From contig CACVBU010000600.1 of the NCBI GenBank assembly GCA_902728285.1, positions 353,558 through 417,557 of the forward strand: DNA of 64,000 bases. Direction: 5' to 3'. The DNA is from Clytia hemisphaerica (Eukaryota; Cnidaria; Hydrozoa; Leptothecata; Clytiidae). The notes under the pieces were generated by a model. It was not told the origin of the DNA. It worked only from the letters and a program-made list of their open reading frames with translations, and did not search any database. This document shows, piece after piece, positions 1-13,800 of this stretch. Position numbers and translations under genes: made by a program. Each line of letters opens with the position of its first letter. The stretch's first letter is position 1.

Positions 1-1815
1 TGATGATGATGAATTTAATCGATAAGGTAGTAATACTGTATATAACTAAACAAAGTTAACATAATTTTCTTTAATTCCGTAAATCAATTTTCTAAAATAT
101 TTGCCAAAATCTGCCAAATTCCCCCAATTTTTAATTTTCATCAAAATTAATCCACAAGCTATCTTTAAAAACAAGTGACTTGTGATGGAATAAAATGCGG
201 ATTGCCCTATAATTAGACCAACTTACAGTTAAAGTAATTAGATTAGTAGCATAGTTAGTCTATTATGTCTACATCCCTCAAACTTATTTTGACACCCTTC
301 TTTAGATTGACTTAGATTGTAGATAGAAACAACAGGCTATTTCATTCCAAGACAAGGGTATCGACAAACTTTTCCAGGAGGTCTGAGAGCTTGGATTTTC
401 AATGGGTTTTTGTTTATTTTTCCATATTTTTCCAAGGGGATCGTAGAGGGTTTCCAGGCCCTTCAGGCGGTCCACTGAAGACTTCCAAAAAAAATTATAC
501 AGGGGTATTGACAAACTTTTTTCACTAACTTCCCTGAAAATTTTGAATAACAAATTATCTCCTGGAAGGGGAAGACCCCTCTGGAAAGTGAAATTTTGGG
601 GAAAAGGGGCTGGAAAACAACTATTGATATCAGTTTATGAAGAGAGAACCCCCTGGAAACCTTCAATAACCCCCTTGGAAAATCTGAAAAAGGAACAAAA
701 AACTCTTGAAAATCAAGGCTCAGACCCCTCTAGAAAAGTTTGTCAATACCCCTGTATGGTTTAAAAATGCAATAGCCCAATTGTTGTGTTAAGCCCCTTT
801 TTCACAAAACTTTTCTTTTCAGAGGGTTTTATATGCAGATGGTTCTACCCTAGTTTCTGGCCCAAATGGATGGAATAATTTGATATGAGGCACTGAGTCA
901 ATAGGTTGCTGTTTTCCCAAACAACTATTGAAAAATATGTTTTCCCCTTCTCTGCTGACCACTAACCAACTACTAGAAACAAGGTTTCAATCACGGATTT
1001 CTTAGAACTAGAGAGGAGGGATGTCAAGATCAGACCAACTCTATAGTCCAACTCTAATAGGAAGGTTGGAGAATCACTGATTGAAAAAATATTACCGCTC
1101 TCTGATCGCTAAAAGCAAAGAAATAAACTTTAAATCAGCACCACATACCATCATATTATTCCTAATTCCTCAATCTCTTATCATATTTTAAAAAAGGTCT
1201 ATAACGTACCTCCCCGATGGCTGATGTGCTGACAGCGAAATTTTTGTTTCTTCTTTTTGTGAAGCAAGGTAGGAAACCTTCCAAAGAGTATTGAAGCTGT
1301 TATGTAGGTTCCTGTCACCCCTATTGTTATCCATAGAGCAAGCATTTTTTAATAGTTTTTTTTCTTTTTCTTTTTCAATAATTAAAAAAAGAATTATACC
1401 AGTAATTAATCGAAATTCCAGCAAGATTATAGAGTGAAAGTCAAGCTTAAAATATAAAATTAAAAACACAGTAAATACAAACCAGTTTACCAGTTTATAA
1501 GAGCAGAAGGTTTTTCAGCAGTCAGACTTTGTGGTGCCAGTTCTAGAAAAAATTTAAATTTGACTTTGTACCCAAAAAATGCTTTTTCACTTTCGTTTTT
1601 AGATAAACAAGTACCACGTGACAAGTTCCAAGATATCTGATTGGTTTGATTACTTTATCATACAGCAGCGCTGCTGCAAAAAATCTTTGAGATATTTTTT
1701 TCGGACCGTTTTGGAAACACCATTCTGGATCACGAGAGGGCTGCTGCTGAAAGAAGAAGCTGCAAAAGTTTCTTTGCACTTTGGTCTGTTGGTTTTCAAT
1801 TTTTACAATAGAATT
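1..1815. other. Upstream flank of the HSD17B4-like gene
   Basis: No supported coding exon before 1816. The stretch holds an inverted-repeat element at about 335-777 and otherwise AT-rich sequence. The region just before the ATG (about 1600-1815) is presumably 5' UTR and proximal promoter. I see no clear TATA box or initiator. The frame of the ATG stays open upstream to about 1618 but without an ATG, so I read it as untranslated. Confidence 0.5.
335..777. mobile_element. Inverted-repeat (MITE-like) element, ~440 bp
   Basis: The left arm (about 335-465) and the reverse complement of the right arm (about 655-777) share a diverged but continuous match. It includes GGGTAT-GACAAACTTTTC, a GGTCTGAG block and TTTTCCAAGGGG. 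A further GGGGTATTGACAAACTTTT copy lies inside at about 499. No coding capacity. Exact ends and target duplication are not clear. Confidence 0.6.
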
Positions 1816-4800
1816 ATGGCATCCACAAAGTTAGCATTTACTGGAAGGGTAGCAGTCATAACTGGTGCAGGCGGAGGTCTTGGTCGTGAGTACGCTTTGG
1901 AATTTGCCAGGCGAGGTGCAAGTGTTGTTGTCAACGATCTTGGTGGAAATTTTAAAGGGCAAGGGAAAAGTGCTAACCTTGCAGACAAAGTTGTAAAGGA
2001 AATTCAAGATGAAGGAGGTATATTTTGAATTGTTTCCTTTGAGGTTTTTCTTGTTTAACCTTAATAAGGAGCTATACAGACAGTCAGTCACACTAGGACC
2101 ACAGTCCAAGACCAAGACTTTTAAGCCTTATGAGGAAAAAGTCTAGAAAATTTTCTGGGACTTTCCTAATTTGGAAAGATTTTCTACTAACACCTAGTGT
2201 TGCACTCTCTATCAATGGATCAAAGGATATTTTTTGCCCAATGTTAAAACATTTCATGGGCGCATGCTTGAAATATAACGCCCGCCCGGGCGGGAGCTCT
2301 GAAACTTTCCAAATTTGGAAAGTTTTTTCCACCCCCAATATTTTTGTCCAAAACAACGCGCGTCGTACGGCGGTAATCACAAATATCTTCGTTTCGCGTT
2401 GCCTCGACCGACTCTTGAAAATTGAGTGGAATTGAGTCGGAGAGAGTCGGTAAATTCGTCGGACTTTTTGCATTGACGTTTCCTCCGCTCAAAAATTTTA
2501 CTATAGCTGATTTTTTGGGAGCAATTTCTAGCGCATTCATTTTGTGTCGAAGGTCACAGTGTTCAAAGGTCATAAATTAAAACCACGCAAAACATGCGGT
2601 CGTTTTGGCTGGCTTGGCTATCGAACATTTTTCTTACTTCGACTCAGTTTATAACGCCCTTTTAACCGCCTCACAGACAAAATTTAAGAAAACCCGAAAA
2701 ATTTTACGACCGACCGACCAACTGACTCACTTTTTAGACCAAACGAGGATGCAAAATGAAGATATTTGCGATTGCCGCCTACCCACTATAACAAATTTTA
2801 CGAGGTGCACTTTACAGCATAGCCTGGGAATCCAAGTGTTAAACTTGTTCACGGTCTAGTTCATGATATTTTTGCTGCTTGTTTAACGCTTGTTTAAAAC
2901 GATTGATTAGCTTTTAACTTATTATTTAGCAGTACTTCCGCGCGCATTTTGATAATTCCGAAAAAACTGACTCTGCAGAGAAAAAGGGAAAACAAATGAA
3001 AATGAAATCATAGATTCATTTAGAATGAAACAAAAGGGCTGTCGTCTGGAAGTCTAAATACATGTGGCTGATGTTTTGATGTGGTTTTTAGTAGTTTTGA
3101 AATTGTTTGTTTTTCTAAGATTACAATGAGCTTGGATTCCCAGGCTATTTACAGCATTTTAAATGCGGAAGAAGAAGGGTTTTTTGATAAGTGATATTTC
3201 ATCACCACTTTCATTATATTTCTGGGAAATTTGGATTTCCCCTCATTGCATCAATGGTGTTTTATATCAATTTGTATTGTTTGGATAGTGCAATTTTTTG
3301 TCTATATGACATATTGGTAAAATCCGTGTGTTTTGTTTTTGATACAAATAAGCTCTCACATTCTTTTTACACCCCCTGACACAAGGATTTTACCAAGCTG
3401 TCTGAAGAATTTGATGGACAAAATTTTACTTACCTATTTTGGAAAGACAAATTCAGTCCAGCTTTCTCTGCCTAACCTGAGATCAGATTGTGAGTGTTTT
3501 CTACCCTCCACAATAAAGCTCTCAAGGGATAGGTGAAAACCAACAATCTGATGAATATGCCATCTCAAAATCGTAAGGACTGCGTTTGTCTAAAAGGACT
3601 GGAAGTGGAAGTTACAACAAAGTTGTGTGATTGTGCTTATCTCAATGGCAATTCCAGTTTTTATCGTTAGCCCCCAGCAGCAGTGCGGCTGGAACTTTAA
3701 TATTTAAAAGGATTACAGTTTTACCAGCTTTTTAGCAATTTTGCCTCGCTAACCCGAATCCCGCAACCTCTTTACCTTAAAGAAGATCGAAATTAGAGTT
3801 TTTCAGGGTTGCCAAAATTTTTTCATCTTCATAAGATCGATTCTCAACCACAAAATACATCTTTTGGTCAATGGGCTTTTTTCTGACCTTCTTCCTTCGA
3901 ATATCGATCACTTTGGTTTTCCCCTTTAGTGCGCCTGAAAAAAATGATTAGCTCACGCTCGCAAGATGGGGCGGCAAGTCCAGGGGGGGGCACGCAGTTA
4001 CTACAAGACATGATGTGTAGTAAGTGCTTTTTCAACACTTTTTTTCAGGACCACCACCCTTTGCAGTTACTACACCTTGGTAGTAACTGTTTTCAGAAAA
4101 GATTTCCAGGTACCACCCCTGTTTTTGAGTGATATCATCAAAAACATGCTCGAAATTACCCTAAATTGCGATTATTTTTCAACCTAAAGCCATTTTTGTG
4201 CTAGATTTTCTTTTAATTTACTTGGTTAACAGGTTGAGAACATTTTAATGATAATTAGGGGAAGCATAATTTCAAAGTTGAGTCTGAGAAAAATTTCAAA
4301 TTCCACCCCCAAACAGCAGTTAATACACTGTGTAGTAACTGTTTTCATAACTTCTGAATACAGTACCACCACGGTAGTAAGTGTCATACTGTCTTGTAGT
4401 AACTGCGTGCCCCCCCCCCTGGCAAGTCATGGCCAAAGGCGTTACTTAGTTCCGCCTTATTTTGCGCCAACGATAGAATGATCCAAATACAGGGGTGTCA
4501 CAATGATAAACCAGGGTTCGAATTATAAATTTTAGGAGCTTCGCTATTTTTCCAAGCGAAGCGAGGTAACAGAGGAGTGCCACAGGCTAAATTTTTTCAC
4601 TGTTTGCGAAACATTTTTAGTATTTTGCAATGTTGTTTGGAAGAAAATGCGAAAGTATCTTCAATTCATTTCTCGAGAAAAGCGAAGTTAGATTTGAAGT
4701 AAGAGATTATAGACAAAGCAAAGTATAGTGAAGTTTTGAAGTAACGAGTTTTAGATGAAGCAATGGATAAACGAGTGAATAAAGTTGCGAGTTTATAAAG

Positions 4801-7800
4801 CAATAGATAAACGAATGAATGAAGTGGCAAATTGACAAGTTGATAAAGCAATAGATAGACGAATGAATAAAGTAGCGAAGTGGCAAGTTTATAAAGCAAT
4901 AGATAAACAAATATGTGTGTAGCAAAATAGGCGTTTTCTTATAGTTTTTTAACTTCGCATTTTTGAGTTGGGAAATCTTTTTGGGTCGCTAAATCTAAAA
5001 TTCACTTCGCATTTTGCGAAGAGCGAAGCTATAATTCGAACCCTGTAAACAATGCTAAATCTCAATTTGTAAGTGTTTATTTTCTGAAATATACATTTAA
5101 TATCATTTACTTATTCATTTTAGCATGTGATACATAGTGTGCAGAGGGGTCTGATATCCCCATTGATATTTCATCCCCCCCTATATATGCATCTCCCCTA
5201 TTTAAAAAATGTTTCGAACCTGCACTATCTAGAATGGTGGTTCACAAACTGTTTTAAAATACCAAAAAATTCAAATTTATATGGCAAGAAAGGGTATAAA
5301 ATGGCGCCACAGACAAAAAATTTGCCATTTACATTACATTGCTATTTTGTTGGACTATACCCAATTCTTTGACCAATTTACAAAAGAAAAAATAATAGTC
5401 AAAGATCAAAGAAATTTACTGTTAACTTCAATTGAAATTGATAGCAAGTTGTGGGGCTTTCAAAGTTTGTAAGTATGAATGGTGGCTTTCATGAGCTAAA
5501 TCTTGGTACCATTTTCATCTTTTGCCCTCCTCAAAAATGAAGAAGAAGAAATTTGCTGCATCACAATGGAGTGTATGATGTCACCCACGCGACAAACATG
5601 GTTTCAGCCCCCATTGAGCATGGTGCCCCCAGCAATTTAGGTCCCCTTGAGAAATTGCTTTTAGTTAGGTACCCCCATTCAGCCAAAAAAGTTTGTTGTT
5701 ATGCTATAAAGATGGCGGCTGTAAATCAAAACAACCACATTAGAAAAATATAGCAAAGATGGCGTGATGGGAAACGAAAGAGAAATTGGATGGGAAACTA
5801 TGTCTGGGGTAAAAAAATTCAATAATTTGAAATATTTTGAAATATTCGATTTGGAAAATATAACCAGCCTTCAGAGCCTCCATCAAGACAGCTAGGTACC
5901 CTTAATGAATAGGTAACCCCAAAGAATTGCAAGGCATTAGCCCCCTCTACTAACCTGTCCTAGGTGCCCTTCAGATTTCTGGGTTTGGATTTGTTGGTTT
6001 GGCGGCGGGCACTCTATCAGTCTAAACTTAAACTCCTATATCTCCTATTGAACAACTCCAAAATTATATTTGTTTTTCATTTTAGCTTAGCTTTTGATCT
6101 AATGGCCCAATTATGCTAAAATGACCAAAGATAGATCAAGTTTATCTTTGCTCCCTCCAATAAAGATGGTTTAAAACTTTAAAAAAACTTTAAGAAATTT
6201 AATTTCAAAATGAGTAACTTTTTTCTGGCACACCCGTTTTAGAATTGTGATATCCATTAAATATCCATTAAAAAATGGATTCAGTAAATATTAAAAAGTT
6301 AGGTACAGACTCATTTTTTTGAAATAACCATTTCTAAAAAAAATATTGTATTTTTGATTAAACCATTTCTGATGATTATTTTGCTGGTATCTCCATCTTT
6401 TTATTTCAACTTTTAAGGTCAAGCGGTTGCCAATTATGATTCTGTAGAAGAAGGGGAAAAGATTATTGATACCGCAATTCAAAATTATGGTAAAGTGGAT
6501 ATTGTGATCAATAATGCTGGCATATTACGTGATCGATCCTTCCTGAACATGAAAGATGAAGACTGGGATAAAGTCTTTCAGGTTTGTTTGAGCTTATAAC
6601 TATTATTTTATACCACTGAACTGAAGTTAAAGGATATCATATTTGAGGTATCTCCTACCATTTGCTTACACAGCATTTTATAAACAAAAGATAGAACAAC
6701 TGTCTCATCTCTGCCTTTCCTCTTCACTTCATTTTCACAACATTTTCAGATTTTGTGCATGAATTAAACATTATTTTGAATTTCTATGACCTTGCATAGG
6801 ATGGATATGGTTTACACAGGGCTATTCCGAGAAAATATCAACCATGATCCAACTAACTCTATGTGTGCTTTCAAATGGTACATGGGTTGTAGGGTCTCTC
6901 TGTAATATCACAAACATTGTTAAAACTTTTGAATTATCTATTTAATCCCAGGTTCATGTGAAAGGAGCATTTAAAGTGACTAAAGCTGCATGGCCGCACA
7001 TGCGTAAACAAAGATATGGGCGCATTATTATGACAACATCACCTGCTGGTCTCTACGGAAACTTTGGTCAAAGTAACTACTCAGCAGCCAAAATGGCTCT
7101 CCTTGGTCTGTGTAATACTCTTAGCATTGAAGGTATAAATTTTTCTCAAAGTCAAAAATTCATCAGCTGATTCAGTATATTCTATGCAAATATATTTTAA
7201 ACGTATAACTGATGTGCGTAAATAATGATCTTTAATTAATTTGCAGCTTAAGAGCCAGTTTTTTTAAGAATGGGGCAGGTCCAATAGTTTGAAACTTAGA
7301 TTTTTTTCATTTTTGGAAATCATAGCGTCAGCCTGGGTTTAGGTCCCAAGCAAAAAATTAGGTCCCCCCTGAGTTTTAAGTCCCCCCAAAGATTTATGAA
7401 TTTTTTGTTAGCCCCCAGGACTTTTGACCCTAGACACTTTCAAAAAATTGATCCAGTAAAAAAGGTTTTTCCAATGTAAATTGCGTTCAGTTCTAAGTGT
7501 AAGATAAAATATTTTGCACCCTTTTTATAAAAAGTCAACTATTAAGCTGAATTATTTTAGCCCCCACGTTAAGTGATGAGAGTTTAGCTCCCCCCAAAAA
7601 AGTGGTGTACTTCCAGTCTCCTCCTTTTTGGGGAAAAATTAGCAGGGGGGGGCTGACGCTATGGATATGTTTTTAAGTGCAATGAACTGAGTAAAATCCC
7701 AAAATATTTTGGTCTGAAAATCCATGATGGCGGATTTATGCTAATTTGAAGTTTTTGACATTTTTTGGCACTTAAAAAGTTTTTCGATATAGAACCATGC

Positions 7801-10800
7801 TTTCTCAAATCAAAATGAGGAATTGGTTTTTAGTGATTCTGAAACTATGGCCGGTAAACTATACAATTTTTAAAAAAAATCAAAATTTTCAAAATGGTAG
7901 CATGAGTTATGACGTCACAAAAACACTACAAAATTGATTTTAGGGGTATTTTAGAGCCATCTGACCTGTCCCATGAGAGTTTATTCCTGCTCAAAATAAT
8001 AATTTCTGATAGTCCAGTCCCTAGTCTATCCATTTGAAGTAATTGCAATAAATACTGGCTCCTAGAGGCCCGAAAAGCCAATTAGGTCTCAAAAAAGTAC
8101 CAACTTTAGCCCAATTTGCCTAGAAATCCCAACATTGTCTGGCCTCCAACTCTTCTGTTCCTGAAAGACAACCACCTGGTCTCTTAGGATTAAAAGAAAA
8201 ACCTATGATTTTTAATCTTGATTTTCTTAACATCTTAACATCTTAACATTCTTAAAAAAACTGGCTCTTAATTTCTATTACATCTTCCCAGAAAGATTTA
8301 CCTTTAAAACATGTAAGCTCTATTACTAAAATTTAATTTTTCATTTTTAGGTAAAGGAAGAAACATCTTTGTCAATACAATTGCTCCTTTGGCAATGACC
8401 AGAATGACTTTAGATGTGTTCCCTGAAGGAACGGATTTACAACCACAACACATCTGTCCTTTTGTTATCTACCTTTGCCATGAAGATTGCCAGGAAACAG
8501 GTAGCTTGGTGGAAGCAGCTGGAGGATTCGCCTGTAAAACAAGACTTCAAAGATCACAGGGTATAAAACATTTCATTGTCTCTTGAGTTTAATAAAATTA
8601 AAAAGTTTCAGTTCTAAAAATTAATTACTTTCTTGCACTTTAATTTTACAACGTCAAGAATTAGGCTTTTTATATCATTCGACCTTAGACCGCAAGACAC
8701 TTATCATAGAAATAGTGTATTTTTCCTTGAATCAAATTTGGGACGCTATGAGCTAACAACTTAACATGTAGTTGCACGTAGAGGAATTCCTACTTCGTAA
8801 GGACCAAGTCTCATTCCCCGATGGGAAGTTTTAAGAGTTGTGAGAAATAAATAAGGCAATTTCCTAGAAATTACTATTTTGTGTAAATGTATTATTTTCT
8901 AAGGTATGCAACTTCGTCAGTTTGTTGCTGACAATCCAACCGTCGAATCCGTCGCTGAAAATTGGTCCAGATTATCAGATTTTTCAGTCTCCACACCAGT
9001 CGATGATAACCAGGCTGGTGCTGCACACATTATGGAACAAATCAGAGACATTCCTGCGTCTCCTTTACCAGCCAATGCAACAGCTCTGGAAAGAATGCAA
9101 GCACACCGCATCCCTGATCTCCATTTTGCCTACACCTCTGGTGATGTGATTAGATATGCATTGAGTATTGGAGCAGGTCTACCAGACGATTTACCATTCA
9201 TCTATGAAGGACATTCAGACTTCTGTGTTATACCAACTTTTGCATCAGTGATGGGACAAGATTCAGTGTTCAAAGATATTGTCGGTGTCCCTGGCTTTGA
9301 CCAGATTGATTTATCAAGGGTGAGTTTTTCAAAAATCTCAGTCTAGGCGGGAATTAGAAATCTCTTTGAGAAGGCAGTCTTTTGTCAGCTTAGATGTAAT
9401 TTTAATTCTTTTGATAAGTTGCAAATGAAAGCATTTCAAAATTTATTGTTGATGTCAATGAGGCAATTAATTGGTTAACGCTGAAAGGAGTCTCAAAATC
9501 CCAAATTATTTTGAACAAAAAATGAAGATTACAATATACAAGATTTCTCGAAATCGCCAACTGGGATTTGGAGAATCAATGGATGGCTGCCCTCCTCGAG
9601 ATTGCTTATCTGAGATTTAGAAATAAGTATTGAAAAAATTTCTTGCTGGGCCAGATAAAATAGATAAAAAAAGTGAAAACCAGAAATTTAATTTTATAAT
9701 TTTATTCATTATTTGACGTTTCGGTGTCTTCTTTGCACCATGATCACAAGTATAATAAAAGAAATTCAAATCGAATTTCAATTTACGATAAGTAGGTAGG
9801 TATTCAATGGTGATATTATAGGGATCAGTGAGAAGTTTGTCACAAAATAAAGTAGCAAATTTGGCCACGGTGCGCAAGGTAGTGGGTTCGACCAAACAGG
9901 ATCAAATACTTGAAAAATGGAACATGATGCCTCTCTGCTTTAGTGCACAAATGTATCAATGTTAAGAGGATAAAGTAAGGGAGAAAGAGTTGTGTTTTCC
10001 CTACCTTTGTGTAGACAATTATTATCGAAAAGGGAACCTTCAGATCGTTTATGACTGCGTTTTTTAGCCTTTTAGACTTTGAGCCTAAACCATGCATTTT
10101 CTATTTTCTTTGGTAAGGCTGTCCATGGTGAACAATACATTGAGCTGATGAAACCAATCCCATCTTCTGGTGAATTCACCACGCGTACCAGAGTTGTGGA
10201 TTGTTTGGATAAAAGGAAATTCACTCAAGTTATCATTGAATCTGAAGTGATGGACTCAAACAATGATGTGGTGTGTAAGAATCAGTTTGTGGTTTTGTTC
10301 CTGGGCAGTGGCGGTATTGGTAGAAGAGGAAAATCAGATGTCCAGGTGAGAATCCTTTTGAAAAATGATGAAGAAAAGATAACTTAAATCGGGAATAGAC
10401 TTTTGGTTTGCATTGTAGGATTTTATTGGCTTGAATATCTAGGAAAACACATTGCATATTTTTTTTTAAATATTAGGGTGTTGTACTACAATAATACTAG
10501 GTCAAAAACACATTCTCTACCAAAAGTACGTTCTGTGCCCAATGACAAATACGCTAAAATTGAGCCATCATGCGAATTGCAACATGCGTATTCTAAAGTG
10601 TGTCCGGAAAAAAAGTAGAGGAGACATAAATTATAATCGATAAAATCACTTATTTTGTTGAATAAGGAATCATAACACTATGATTAGTAATTCTGTACTC
10701 AATCTACAGATAAACAATTCCCAAGGCAATTGGACAGGGTTTTTGAAAGAAAAAGAAATCATTGAAAAGGGTGTGACCAACAATTTTATTTTTATTTTCA

Positions 10801-13800
10801 TAATATATTTCGGGAGATTCTTCCCATCATCAGATTTAATATCTAAAAACAAATATAAGAACCGTTTAAAAAACAGTAGAAAATTCAAAACATATACAAC
10901 TTCGTAAAAAGCATCCTCATACAACAACCTTCCCATAAATACTAAAAACATGTTTAAAAAAAAAATCGAGAAATCAAAAAATTAGAAACCAATACATAAA
11001 GCGAAACGAAAAATTAAAAATGAATAAAAAAACAATTATATTTTTAGCACTAACGTGCGGATTTTGTATTCGTCTTTTGTGTTCAATTCAGGTTTTAAGT
11101 CTTTAATAAACAAAGCTTCCAGTGTCATTAAGTGTTGTTCATTCTTTGATAACATACCAATTATAGAGACATCCTCAAGGGATATCTCTCTACCACAATC
11201 AATGAAATGTTTTCCCACTTGACTCCTTGTGTGCTCCTTAAAGCGTGTAATCAGATGACGAACGGTTTGTCCGACATAGCGCGAGTTACATCGCGGACAT
11301 TTAAAGAGATAAACTACACTGCTTCGTAGATGCTTTTCGACCTTAGGTTTTAATGAAGGTAGGATCGTTTTTAACTTGCGTGTGGTGAAAACAACTTTGC
11401 ATGGTGCATTTAATTGCCTTAGCGATTTTTCGAATTTATCAGAAACTTTTCCACGGTATTGAAAAAGAAATCAAATTGTTAATTTCATGAAAGTTGAAAG
11501 AAACGATTATTATGTTTCGCCATATAAATTCTTTCCCGATTTATTCTGGACACAGTGTATTACAAAACTTTTCAATGTATAGGTTTCAGCCTTACCGCCG
11601 CCACGGCGTGCACCAGATGCTGTCTGTGAAGAGAAGACTGGTACTAACCAAGCAGCTTATTATCGATTAAACGGTGATCCCAACCCTCTACACATTGACC
11701 AAGACATTGCCAGCATGGTCGGTAAGTAAATCCTGGTTTCTTTAGGGATGATTTATATTGAGTCAGGTTGGCTAGGCGAGGTAAAAATGTTCTTCGGACG
11801 TCACGTGATCTACTTTAATAAGCCTTCGATTCCCCTTCTGTCAAACCTTGCATTGCCTTTGCAGCCTTTTGGGAAGTCTTATCCACGGCAAAGAAAGAAT
11901 TCTTCTCCTACCCTCTTTATGTTTATTTTCAACTTCGAGTTTAAATTATTATAAGAGCACAAATAGATATTGTATTGCACCCTTTCCCTTAATTTTTTTT
12001 CTCTAGGTTTCAAGGAGCCGATTTTGCACGGACTCTGTACCTACGGCTACGGTTTACGTCACATTTTGAAGACGTACGTCAAACACGACGTGTCGTTGTT
12101 CAAATCCATCAAAGGTATTGTAATTCTCAATCAACTCGAGGACAAATTGATGCGACCGTCTTTTTTAATTCAGAACCTTTTTTCGAATAAATTCTTAGTC
12201 CTCGTTTAGGAGAAGCTCCCATATTAGAATACTTCAATAATTCAAATCCCCGAATAGTCCTGTAGAATTTATAGTCGACCTAGAAAAAATTCAGATAAAA
12301 GGTTTCTATATACCGTTGGAAAGATAATTTTATTAGCTTTCGAATGAGGGGTAGAGTCACATTTTACACCTTGGGCAAAAAAAGTTATTGACAAAATGGT
12401 GACAGGTGGTATTTTTGCTAAATTCCGAAAATGAGCACTTCAAAGGCTTTTGAACAGTTCGCTATAAGTCAGGATCGGCTCATGATACAACCTTGAAACT
12501 TTGCAAAACTTCTCTGAGAATGGTAAGGAGTATTTAGAAAATTCAAAATTTCAAAATAAAAATCGAAAAAAATGATGACGTCATCAAAAATGACAATTTT
12601 TGTTAAAAAAAGCATGTTTTTCGACAAAATATAACTAAAACTGTTTTAATGCGAAGTAAGTTTATATTAAAATGACCTAATATTTTCTACACATTATCTG
12701 CTAATCATAAAACTGACATAAATTTAAAGTCTATTCACGATAAGTGTGCACTCTTTTTTCTTTTACTTATAACTTTTGAAGGAATTCTTCAATCTTTATA
12801 AATTTGGTATCGTTGGAGAGATATTTGTGAGTGGAACAATTTGAAATAAAAAAATCTTCAAAAAGATTCTAAAAATGAAGTTGAAAATGAAGAAGAAAAA
12901 AATGAAGATCTTGTAGAAAAGTGCTATAACTTTCATTTTCAGTGCAGAGATTCTTTGATCTTTGGAAGTCATCACTGTGAAGAAATTTTACTGAAATATT
13001 TATTCAATGCAAAGTTATGATACAAAGTTAACATGTGATTGACCCCAAAAAACAGTAGAAAACAGCAGAAAACAGCGTTTCTAGACGTCAATTAGCTTAT
13101 AACTTTGTTTGATATCTTTTGACTGAATGATTATTTTTGAGAAGTTTTTTCACAGTGAGGACGTTCGATGATCAAGGTTTCACTTTAGTGAAAATGATAG
13201 TTATAGCACCTTTCTACAAGATCTTCATTTTTTTCTTCTTCATTTTCATCTTCATTTTCAGAATCTTTTTGAAGATTTTTTTATTTTAAATTGTTCCACT
13301 CACTAATATCTTTCCAATGACACCAAATTTATAAAGATTGAATAATTCCTTCAAAAGTTATAGGTAAAAGAAAAAAGAGTGCACACTTATCGTGAATAGA
13401 CTTTAGTAAAATTTAGCCATAAACATCATCGATGCTTCTCAAAAGATCGATTCTGAGCAAGGTTAGCTTATAACGAGTGAATTAGATGGTAGATGTGAAA
13501 AGTTAAAGCAAACTCCAACGTGAGACTCGATACGACATTAATTCATTTTAAACTATTCGTAAAATCCTTAATAAAAAACACTGACTGGAAGCATGAAAAA
13601 CATAATTTTGCAAGAAACCTACTTATGAAGACGACATTTCTAATAAAAAGTTGTACTGAGCTAAACAAAAATATCCATAAAGTTTCTATCTTCAAGATCT
13701 ACGTCATAAATAGGAACATTGTCCTCATTATCATTATCGATTTCGATATTTCTACACGATGTACCAAGACACTCTTTGCAAAAAGTGGTACATTTCAGAC

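Larger units (their letters stand above)
2018..6417 (+). other. Intron 1 of HSD17B4: repeat-rich
   Basis: 4.4 kb without exons. It contains an inverted repeat with arms near 2812-2838 and 3129-3155 (GGGAATCCAAG / CTTGGATTCCC), a dispersed repeat at 3468-3660, a poly-G MITE (3980-4422) and a hAT-like MITE with a minisatellite (4512-5045). From 5100 to 6400 I see only AT-rich sequence and a diverged GGCACACCCG repeat end near 6218-6235. Confidence 0.7.

Noticed and set aside
1618..1815. Open frame continuous with the HSD17B4 start, adding 66 codons upstream
   Set aside because: It has no ATG and no homology to the family, whose N-terminus begins just before the SDR motif; more likely 5' UTR that happens to lack stops.
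2130..2573. Overlapping ORFs of 100-126 codons on both strands in intron 1
   Set aside because: They overlap in several frames, contain palindromic AAACTTTCC-type repeats and have no family features; shadows of repeat DNA.
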